Assembly (NCBI GenBank): GCA_964422555.1 | Contig: CAYRBR010000087.1 | Coordinates: 1 to 6,387, forward strand | DNA from: JAGLCW01 sp964422555 | GTDB taxonomy: Bacteria; Caldisericota; Caldisericia; UBA6126 | DNA length: 6,387 nt | Direction: 5' to 3' | Shown here: positions 1 through 5,246 of the stretch, in pieces | How the letters are laid out: each line of letters begins with the position of its first letter | How positions within the stretch are numbered: position 1 is the stretch's first letter | Position numbers and translations under genes: made by a program | The notes under the pieces: generated by a model | What the model saw: only the letters and a program-made list of their open reading frames with translations | Told to the model about the DNA's origin: nothing | Databases searched by the model: none

Positions 1-55
1 TAAACCACTCACTCGCTTAGCAGTCGAGCACCTTCAGCCACTCGGTCACCTCTCC
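1..55 (-). tRNA. tRNA-Ser (anticodon GCU), 5' part only
   Basis: This serine tRNA reads AGC/AGU codons and is cut by the left window edge. On the minus strand the acceptor 5' half GGAGAGG is at 55-49. A D-arm with an ACC/GGT stem follows, then an anticodon arm with loop CTGCTAA (23-17) and anticodon GCT (21-19). The sequence continues into GAGTGG, the first half of a long class II variable arm, as expected for tRNA-Ser. The T-arm, 3' acceptor strand and CCA lie outside the window. The anticodon stem CTCGA/GCGAG has an A-G mismatch next to the loop (positions 31:39). The gene lies 42 bp beyond the rsfS stop on the same strand with no terminator between, so it may be co-transcribed. A TAGACA box upstream resembles a -35 element, but no good -10 accompanies it. 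Confidence 0.9.
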
Positions 56-97
56 ATACTCTTAAAAAGGTATAACAATATGTCTATAATTCAAGAG

Positions 98-445
98 CTA
101 ATAATTAATATGTATTATTGGGGCTCGTTTCCAAAAGTCTTCGAGTGCATATTTTTTTCGCTCTTCAGGCATAAATATGTGTACAACAACATCTCCGTAA
201 TCAATTACTGTCCAAGCAGATGATGTTTCTTTAATGGGATACAAAAGAGGGATTCCCATTTTTTTCAATTCTTTTTCAATCTGATGTACAGTCATGTTCA
301 ATTGGGTGCTGTTATCCACAGAGCAAAGTAGGAAATAATCTGCAATAGAAGTAAGATTACGCACTTTCAGAAGAACAATGTCTTCTGTTTTCATTTCCTT
401 TAAAATCTCAATAATAATCTCCTTCTTTTCATCGGTTGTTATCAC
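98..445 (-). CDS. rsfS: Ribosomal silencing factor RsfS
   Basis: RsfS binds ribosomal protein uL14 on the 50S subunit and blocks joining to the 30S, lowering translation in starvation or stationary phase; it also affects 50S assembly. The 115-residue product from GTG at 445 spans the whole family. It shows EDIVLLKVRNLTSIADYF (residues 21-38), the W-x-V-I-D-Y-G-D-V-V-V-H-I-F core (78-91) and the closing E-R-K-K-Y-A-L-E-D-F-W segment (95-105). The frame stays open upstream to 517, but that part overlaps nadD and adds nothing family-like. The start is uncertain: the strong AAGGAGG at 470-464 lies 18 nt from this GTG but only 6 nt from an in-frame ATA at 457, which would add four residues. It is the last protein gene of the obgE-nadD-rsfS cluster and ends in TAG at 98-100. 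The usual yqeK HD-domain gene is absent between nadD and rsfS. Confidence 0.93.
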   Translation of the reverse strand: MITTDEKKEIIIEILKEMKTEDIVLLKVRNLTSIADYFLLCSVDNSTQLNMTVHQIEKELKKMGIPLLYPIKETSSAWTVIDYGDVVVHIFMPEERKKYALEDFWKRAPIIHINY

Positions 446-454
446 TTTTTTTTC

Positions 455-470
455 TATATTAGTCCTCCTT
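455..470 (-). promoter_or_regulatory. rsfS Shine-Dalgarno with possible ATA start
   Basis: The minus strand carries AAGGAGG at 470-464, inside the last codons of nadD (AAG GAG GAC TAA). Six nucleotides downstream is an in-frame ATA (457-455). The first standard start, GTG at 445-443, comes after a run of eight A and is 18 nt away, beyond the usual 5-10 nt. Either spacing is unusually long or initiation uses the rare ATA codon. Overlap of the site with the nadD end suggests translational coupling. Confidence 0.6.
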
Positions 471-1088
471 GTAAAGGTTATATGTATCAATATACGATTG
501 TACGGACTCAGGTACAAGATATCGAATTGATTTTTTTTGAGTAATTCGTGTTCGAATTGTACTGGAAGATATTTCCATTAAAGGTAATTCAATAAAATGA
601 GTTTTTTCTTTTAACAAGGGAATCGCACTAAATGAATTCTGGATCGCTTGTTTTTGGTTAGTATCAATGAATCGAGATCCTACAATAAGATCACTTTGAG
701 CAATAATTTTTTCGGGCTGTTTCCATGATGGGAAATGAATAAAACTGTCCATTCCCATTATAAAGAAGTAAGAATATGTTTTAGTAGGGAACAGTGGTTC
801 TAGGAGTGAGAACAGATTTACAGTGTAACTTTTTCCCTTTTTCTCGAGTTCAACTGGTAGAACAGAGAAGTTTGGATTACTTTTTGTTGCTAACTGCAAC
901 ATTTTTAAGCGATGTTCGGTAGAAGGTAGTAAGGTGGAATCTTTAAAAACAGGACAGCCTGTGGGGATAAATTGAACCGAATCAAGTTTTAGTAACTCTC
1001 GGGCTTGTTCAGCAAGAAACAGATGTCCTAAATGGATTGGGTTGAATGCTCCTCCAAAAAGTCCGATGCGGTGTTTTCTTAAATCCAT
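459..1088 (-). CDS. nadD: Nicotinate-nucleotide adenylyltransferase NadD
   Basis: NadD adenylates nicotinate mononucleotide with ATP to give deamido-NAD and pyrophosphate (EC 2.7.7.18), a step of cytoplasmic NAD synthesis. The 209-residue length is normal. The nucleotidyltransferase signature GGAFNPIHLGH is at residues 12-22, with Asn where many relatives have Asp (GGxFDP). The central FFIMGMDSF (108-116) with W122 and the C-terminal ISSSTIR motif (173-179) complete the family pattern. The ATG at 1088 overlaps the end of obgE by 10 bp, and only a weak GGTGG precedes it, so translation is probably coupled to obgE. No other start fits, because the signature begins 11 residues in. The stop overlaps the rsfS ribosome-binding site. 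The assignment is secure from the motifs; substrate preference for the nicotinate over the nicotinamide nucleotide is inferred from family and context. Confidence 0.96.
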   Translation of the reverse strand: MDLRKHRIGLFGGAFNPIHLGHLFLAEQARELLKLDSVQFIPTGCPVFKDSTLLPSTEHRLKMLQLATKSNPNFSVLPVELEKKGKSYTVNLFSLLEPLFPTKTYSYFFIMGMDSFIHFPSWKQPEKIIAQSDLIVGSRFIDTNQKQAIQNSFSAIPLLKEKTHFIELPLMEISSSTIRTRITQKKSIRYLVPESVQSYIDTYNLYKED

Positions 1089-2383
1089 CTAAATCGTTTT
1101 CCACCGAGTTCTACAACATCATCTTCTTTGATTCCGTGGAATGACAAAACACTATCAATGTGGTATTTTCTGAACATACGATAAACATATCGTAGGCTAC
1201 CTGGATAATCTAAGTCAGTGCCAGCAATGATTCTTTCTAATCTAGGGCAGTGAACAATATAAATGTCATCTTCTACTGAAACAGAGATTTCGTCGTCTCC
1301 AAGAGTTTTAACTGAATAGGATTCAATTTCTGTTGTAAGTGGAGGGATCTCCTGTACCATTTCGTACAATGATTGGCACAAAGTGTCTACAGAAGTTCCA
1401 TCTTTGGCTGAAATGGAATAATATGGAATGTCCAGCTGCTTACACTCTTGCTCAACAATGGGGGAATTATCCTTCCCGTTTTCTGTGTCAATTTTATTAC
1501 CACAAACAACAGATTTTCGTTTAAACAGGTCTTCGTCGTAGTCTTTTACTTCCTGGAAAAGGGTTTGTAAATGCTGAATACATACTTCTGGGGTATACGT
1601 ATCAAGATCAATCAGATAAAGAAGCAATCGGCAACGCTCAATATGGCGTAAAAATTTGAATCCTAATCCTCTTCCTTCTGAAGCTCCTTCAATGATTCCC
1701 GGAATATCTGCAATCGTAAAACGATTGCCAGGGGATACTGTTCGAACACCTACATTGGGAATAAGTGTTGTGAAAGGGTAGTCCCCAATTTTTGGTTTAG
1801 CATTTGTTACATTAGCCAGGAATGTGGATTTACCGGCATTTGGAAAACCTATCAGACCAACATCAGCAATAGAACGAAGTTCAAGAAAGAGTGTTTTTTC
1901 TTCACCAAGGGCACCGTGTTCAGCAATCCTGGGTGCTTGTTCTACTGAATTTGCAAAGGCTGAGTTACCCTTTCCTCCAATTCCTCCACGAGCCACAACT
2001 ACTTCTTCTCCTTCGGTGTGTAAATCAGCTAAAATACGTAGAGTGGGGGTGCCTTCTGAACCAGATTCAGTTAATTGCTTGGATGTACAAATCTCATAAA
2101 TAATTGTTCCGATGGGAACAATGACATAACAGTTTTTTCCTTTTCTACCGTTTTTTTTATCTCCCTGTCCGCCGACTCCATTTTCTGCTTTGTAGTGTCT
2201 TTTATGGTAGAACTTGTTTAATGAAGATTCTCCGGTGCTTGCTTTCACTATTACATGACCACCATATCCACCGTGACCTCCATCTGGACCGCCATTCTGG
2301 ATATACTTTTCTCGACGGAAACTGATTGCACCGTTTCCTCCGTTACCAGCCTTGATATAAATTTTTATTTCATCAATAAACAT
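1079..2383 (-). CDS. obgE: GTPase Obg (ObgE/CgtA), with OCT domain
   Basis: Obg is an essential GTPase that binds the 50S subunit and acts in late ribosome assembly and the stringent response. The 434-residue protein has the glycine-rich Obg fold at about 1-158 (AGNGGNGAISFRREKY, GGPDGGHGGYGG, GGIGGKGN). The G domain follows, with G1 GFPNAGKST (179-187), the switch I segment DYPFTTLIPNVG (201-212), G3 DIPG (226-229), G4 NKID (296-299) and G5 SAK (325-327). A C-terminal OCT domain spans about 358-434. OCT is typical of Firmicutes, Thermotogota and related groups and absent from the E. coli protein. The ATG at 2383 begins the conserved M-F-I-D start; the upstream GGGACGGA is a modest ribosome-binding site. 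A terminator ends 13 nt before the start codon, leaving no room for a separate promoter, so expression probably comes by read-through from rpmA. All catalytic motifs are intact. Confidence 0.98.
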   Translation of the reverse strand: MFIDEIKIYIKAGNGGNGAISFRREKYIQNGGPDGGHGGYGGHVIVKASTGESSLNKFYHKRHYKAENGVGGQGDKKNGRKGKNCYVIVPIGTIIYEICTSKQLTESGSEGTPTLRILADLHTEGEEVVVARGGIGGKGNSAFANSVEQAPRIAEHGALGEEKTLFLELRSIADVGLIGFPNAGKSTFLANVTNAKPKIGDYPFTTLIPNVGVRTVSPGNRFTIADIPGIIEGASEGRGLGFKFLRHIERCRLLLYLIDLDTYTPEVCIQHLQTLFQEVKDYDEDLFKRKSVVCGNKIDTENGKDNSPIVEQECKQLDIPYYSISAKDGTSVDTLCQSLYEMVQEIPPLTTEIESYSVKTLGDDEISVSVEDDIYIVHCPRLERIIAGTDLDYPGSLRYVYRMFRKYHIDSVLSFHGIKEDDVVELGGKRFRWI

Positions 2384-2396
2384 GTTTCCGTCCCAT

Positions 2397-2434
2397 AAAA
2401 AAAAGCCCTTTCAAATGAAAAGAAAGGGCTTTTT
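2397..2434 (-). terminator. Intrinsic terminator/attenuator between rpmA and obgE
   Basis: A perfect inverted repeat pairs 2400-2412 with 2422-2434 (core GCCCTTTC / GAAAGGGC) around a 9-nt loop. On the minus strand the stem is followed at once by eight T (2404-2397, partly in the stem), the form of a Rho-independent terminator. It lies 18 bp after the rpmA stop and 13 nt before the obgE ATG. Read on the plus strand the T tract is shorter and no gene precedes it, so the minus orientation is chosen. It probably ends most rpmA transcripts and lets a fraction through to obgE-nadD-rsfS. Confidence 0.88.
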
Positions 2435-2451
2435 CATTGTAGTTAACTAAA

Positions 2452-2709
2452 TTAAGCAGTTTCTTCGGAATAAACAGAAACCTTTTTTCTTGCTTTACCC
2501 CAACGTTCAAATTTTACTTTACCAGCAATGGTGGCACAAAGGGTAAAATCCTTGCCTTGTGCTACATGTAGTCCAGGATATATTTTATTGCCTCGTTGTC
2601 GAACAATAATACTTCCTGGTTTAGCAATCTGACCATCATATAGTTTTACCCCGAGGTATTTCGGGTTCGAATCTCTACCATTTGTTCCGGTTTTATTTTT
2701 TCTGCCCAT
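2452..2709 (-). CDS. rpmA: 50S ribosomal protein bL27
   Basis: bL27 is a large-subunit protein whose flexible N-terminus reaches the peptidyl transferase centre. The 85-residue product has the family core NGRDSNPKYLGVK, then GSIIVRQRGNK, G-K-D-F-T-L and GKVKFE. The N-terminus is unusual: G-R-K-N-K-T-G-T leads into NGRDS, about two residues shorter than the common A-H-K-K-x-G-G-S-x-R form and without its Gly-Gly. It lacks the cleavable N-terminal extension of many Firmicutes. AGGAG at 2720-2716 sits 6 nt before the ATG, so the start is well supported. A likely promoter lies just upstream and a terminator just downstream, so rpmA can be a single-gene transcript. The partner rplU (bL21), normally next to rpmA, is missing; an exported protein gene occupies that place. 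Confidence 0.97.
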   Translation of the reverse strand: MGRKNKTGTNGRDSNPKYLGVKLYDGQIAKPGSIIVRQRGNKIYPGLHVAQGKDFTLCATIAGKVKFERWGKARKKVSVYSEETA

Positions 2710-2754
2710 GAAAAACTCCTGTTCGGTTTATAAAAAGTAATTGCGCAAATTGGT

Positions 2755-2782
2755 ATTCTATCAAAAAAGATAAAATTTACAA
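2755..2782 (-). promoter_or_regulatory. Predicted sigma-70-type promoter of rpmA
   Basis: On the minus strand TTGTAA (2782-2777, four of six matches to TTGACA) is followed after 16 nt by TAGAAT (2760-2755, five of six matches to TATAAT). TGA directly before the -10 makes it an extended -10. It lies between the stop of the exported protein gene (2793) and the rpmA start (2709). The expected start of transcription near 2748 falls on the palindrome TTGCGCAA (2741-2748), which could be an operator. No terminator is seen for the upstream gene, so read-through from it is also possible. Confidence 0.6.
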
Positions 2783-2792
2783 TTTATTTTTT

Positions 2793-5108
2793 TTACAAAG
2801 TAATAGTTATAGTTTGAGTAGCTCCATCCCAATCAATTTTTGCTCCAAATGCTTCAGCAATAAAGCGTAATGGTACAAAAGTACGTCCATTGTTAATTAC
2901 AGGAGCAGTGTCTAAAACAACCATCTCTCCGTTTACGGTGGCTTTTGGATTTCCGATTTGCATGGAAATTAAATTGTCATTTAAAGTAATAGTTATAGTT
3001 TGAGTAGCTCCATCCCAATCAATTTTTGCTCCAAATGCTTCAGCAATAATTCGAATAGGTACAACCGTTCTTCCATTTGAAATAAACGGAGCAGCATCCA
3101 TCTGAGTAGGTTCATTGTTAACTGTAACTGTTTTGCTTCCAATTCGAAATTTAATGACAACAGGTTCTTTTGTAACAGTAAACTCTACTGTTAGTTCTAC
3201 ATCTCCACCATTAGAAGCAAATAGAAGGATTCCCTCGTTTACTCCTGCGGAAGCTTTGTTTGGATCAAATTTTAAAGTAATAGTTTTTTTGCGACCCCCT
3301 AGAATGGCAAAAGAATGAACTTTTGAATGAAGCCAAGGAGCATCATTTTCTATTTTTCCATTCATTCTGCCTTTCCCATCGTTCCAGATAACCAAGTCAA
3401 TTTCAACTTCAGAATCGTCTGCTTCTACGACAAGTTTGTTATCTTGGATGTGTTCGCATTCAAGACGCAGGATTGGTGGATCTTCAACAACTTCTACAGA
3501 AATAGGAACGACAACTTCTTCCTGAGAAAATGTGAAAATTAAGTTGCCTTCATATTTTTCTGTGTCTATCTTTTTTTCATTCAAAGTAACAGTAACTTTA
3601 AGTGATTCTTCTGGTTCTAATTCAAATTCATCTTCAACTGATATGGAAACAAAGGAAGGAATTTGGTCTACCGTAATCTCAGCGATCGCATCTCCGGCAT
3701 TTGTAATGGTTATATCTTGAACGGCTTCACCAATTTTCGATATTAATACTTTTCCAAAATCAACTTCTTCAGGTTCAACGATGATATCTGCAGCAGTTAT
3801 GATAAGTTTTACAGGAATTTCTTTGTCTCCACCATCTGTTTTGATGGAAACAGTTCCTGTATAGTCTCCAGCTTTCAGTTTGCTAGTACTTACGCTAACA
3901 CGAACATCCACTGCATTTTCTTCAAATCTTCTTGGTGAAGTTCGAAGCCAGTCTTCTGATGTGTCAATCGATCCTGAAACGGGTCCATCGTATAAGTTAG
4001 ATAAAGTAAAAGAAATTGTCTTACTCTTTCCTCTTTTCAATTCACCAAAGTCAAGTAATTCTGTATCGACCTTTAATTGAGGAGCATGTAAAACTTGCAG
4101 TGAAAAGGGAACATTTTTCTTATAAGTGTCTCCCTGAATTGTAAAGGATCCTTTATAAATACCTGGGTCCATATCGTCTGTTGAGATGCGCAGAGCTAGC
4201 TTTGTTTGTGTTACAGAGGGGATAGAGATTTTTTTATTGAATGTAAAGAAAGACTCTTCACAAGAAATCGTTACGGAGCCACTTGTTAGTCCGCAATTTC
4301 GAATATACAGAGTAGCTTCAGAATTGCTGTTTGGTTTCATTTTGCCAAATGTAATTTCATTTGGATAAGAAGCAACAACTTCTCCGGCTGGGTTAATCTC
4401 TGGCTGGTTAAAAGAAAAATAATCTGAGTTTTGTACTCCCGATCTGGACTCTATCCATGCATACCCTCGAAGCATCTCAAGCGACCAGGTGGGATCAACC
4501 TCTACTGTGACTTCAACAGAACCTGTTGTATCGGATAGCTCAACTACATCTCCGGTACGGGTTACAAAACGATGCTTTTTTTCTCCATTTGATCCCGCTT
4601 CATACACGAAATCTTCTGCAAGACACCAGTAAATTTCATCGCGGTCTGTTAGATTTTTAAAGTCAATTCGGAATGTAGCCTCTGTATGGTCAATAGAACT
4701 TCTTTCTAATGTAATTTCAGAATCAGATCCTTTTTCTTTTGCCTTCTTGATTTGTGTTTTCAGGACATCAGTAGTTCTACCGGGAGACTGGTTAGAGTCG
4801 ATGTAGAAAGAAGGGTAACCGCTGACAGACAATTTTGCAGCTCGTTTTGCTGCAAATTCAGAATACATACCATCGCCCCTTGAGGAAGGATGATGCTTCA
4901 GAAGGATAAAGTCACGGTCACCATATCGTTCGTAAAGGGCATCAATGGTTTCACTTGCATCAGGGCAATAACCACACCAAGTGGCTGTGAATTGTTCAAC
5001 CAACACCATTTTTTTTACAATTGCCTTCGCTGGTTCTGCTGGCTTGTAGGCAAAAAACATGCCCATAAATATTGTACATGCAACCATGATTGCATTTAAT
5101 TTTTTCAT
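2793..5108 (-). CDS. Exported Omp28-like thioredoxin-fold protein with Ig-like repeats and two stalk domains
   Basis: A 771-residue secreted or surface protein, probably a thiol-disulfide oxidoreductase. It begins with a signal peptide (basic MKK, hydrophobic 5-20, likely cleavage after A-K-A at 29). A thioredoxin-like domain follows, with active site W44-CGYC (45-48) and the cis-proline loop GYP (97-99). The segment at about 128-236, including A-E-D-F-V-Y-E and K-K-H-R-F-V-T-R-T-G, resembles the second part of Omp28-type proteins. Four Ig-like units resembling the ASH/DUF1573 group lie at about 238-341, 342-439, 440-544 and 545-647, with recurring D-F-G and N-x-G patterns. The C-terminus holds two copper-amine-oxidase-N-terminal (stalk) domains at about 652-709 and 715-771, both ending WDGATQTITITL. 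This domain alone does not indicate amine oxidase activity. GGAGG at 5120-5116 lies 7 nt before the ATG. The gene is divergent from the cysteine-rich gene at 5247; acting on that protein is inference. Confidence 0.85.
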   Translation of the reverse strand: MKKLNAIMVACTIFMGMFFAYKPAEPAKAIVKKMVLVEQFTATWCGYCPDASETIDALYERYGDRDFILLKHHPSSRGDGMYSEFAAKRAAKLSVSGYPSFYIDSNQSPGRTTDVLKTQIKKAKEKGSDSEITLERSSIDHTEATFRIDFKNLTDRDEIYWCLAEDFVYEAGSNGEKKHRFVTRTGDVVELSDTTGSVEVTVEVDPTWSLEMLRGYAWIESRSGVQNSDYFSFNQPEINPAGEVVASYPNEITFGKMKPNSNSEATLYIRNCGLTSGSVTISCEESFFTFNKKISIPSVTQTKLALRISTDDMDPGIYKGSFTIQGDTYKKNVPFSLQVLHAPQLKVDTELLDFGELKRGKSKTISFTLSNLYDGPVSGSIDTSEDWLRTSPRRFEENAVDVRVSVSTSKLKAGDYTGTVSIKTDGGDKEIPVKLIITAADIIVEPEEVDFGKVLISKIGEAVQDITITNAGDAIAEITVDQIPSFVSISVEDEFELEPEESLKVTVTLNEKKIDTEKYEGNLIFTFSQEEVVVPISVEVVEDPPILRLECEHIQDNKLVVEADDSEVEIDLVIWNDGKGRMNGKIENDAPWLHSKVHSFAILGGRKKTITLKFDPNKASAGVNEGILLFASNGGDVELTVEFTVTKEPVVIKFRIGSKTVTVNNEPTQMDAAPFISNGRTVVPIRIIAEAFGAKIDWDGATQTITITLNDNLISMQIGNPKATVNGEMVVLDTAPVINNGRTFVPLRFIAEAFGAKIDWDGATQTITITL
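2797..2863 (-). repeat. 67-bp perfect direct repeat, copy in the last stalk domain
   Basis: These 67 bp are identical to 2983-3049, offset by 186 bp (62 codons). They encode the C-terminal part of the second stalk domain, from A-E-A-F-G-A-K-I-D-W-D-G to the I-T-I-T end. The sequence around them differs between the two domains, so the identity at DNA level points to recent duplication or gene conversion rather than protein selection alone. Confidence 0.95.
2983..3049 (-). repeat. 67-bp perfect direct repeat, copy in the first stalk domain
   Basis: This is the partner of 2797-2863, encoding the same A-E-A-F-G-A-K-I-D-W-D-G to I-T-I-T segment at the end of the first stalk domain. Outside the identical block the two domains keep family residues (V-N-x-E, N-G-R-T-x-V-P-x-R-x-I) but differ in many codons. 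Confidence 0.95.
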
Positions 5109-5135
5109 GAATCAACCTCCAGATTGTTTTGTAAT

Positions 5136-5164
5136 ATTGTATCATAGCCAGAAAAAAAATAAAA
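5136..5164 (-). promoter_or_regulatory. Predicted extended -10 promoter of the exported thioredoxin-fold gene
   Basis: The minus strand has TGATACAAT at 5144-5136, an extended -10 (TG-n-TACAAT, five of six matches in the hexamer). A 17-nt spacer leads to a weak -35 (TTTTAT, 5164-5159) in a T-rich tract that may act like an UP element. The predicted start is about 20 nt before the ATG at 5108, giving a short leader with the GGAGG site. Confidence 0.55.
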
Positions 5165-5179
5165 AAAGAAAAAAGATTG

Positions 5180-5207
5180 GATTCTGTTACGATTTCGATG
5201 ATTCTGT
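5180..5207. repeat. Paired 8-bp direct repeats in the divergent promoter region
   Basis: GATTCTGT occurs at 5180-5187 and again at 5200-5207, 20 bp apart start to start, about two helical turns. Both lie in the 138-bp region between the two divergent exported-protein genes, upstream of the predicted minus-strand promoter and near where a plus-strand promoter should be. Only weak AT-rich -10-like hexamers (AATAAT, 5214-5222) are visible for the plus-strand gene. A shared regulator site is possible but unproven. Confidence 0.3.
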
Positions 5208-5246
5208 GGTAAAAATAATAATGCAACATGCTTTTTGGAGGGAACT

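Noticed and set aside
446..517. N-terminal extension of rsfS to the ATG at 517
   Set aside because: It would overlap nadD by 59 bp and add 24 residues with no similarity to RsfS; the strong AAGGAGG at 470-464 lies downstream of it.
1824..2103. Plus-strand open frames antisense to obgE (70-91 codons)
   Set aside because: They lie fully inside obgE, which has all GTPase motifs; the translated products show no family pattern and no convincing ribosome-binding site.
2797..3049. CRISPR-like direct repeat
   Set aside because: Only two copies, both in frame inside homologous protein domains; no array or cas genes.
2793..3155. Copper amine oxidase enzyme
   Set aside because: Only the small N-terminal stalk domain is present twice; the catalytic domain with the topaquinone tyrosine and copper histidines is absent.
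3115..4368. Several plus-strand open frames of 60-71 codons antisense to the 771-residue gene
   Set aside because: Shadows of a coding strand with a signal peptide and recognisable domains; no independent coding signal.
4996..5229. Minus-strand frame of 77 codons across the divergent promoter region and the start of the exported protein gene
   Set aside because: It overlaps the signal peptide coding region in another frame and has no ribosome-binding site or family features.
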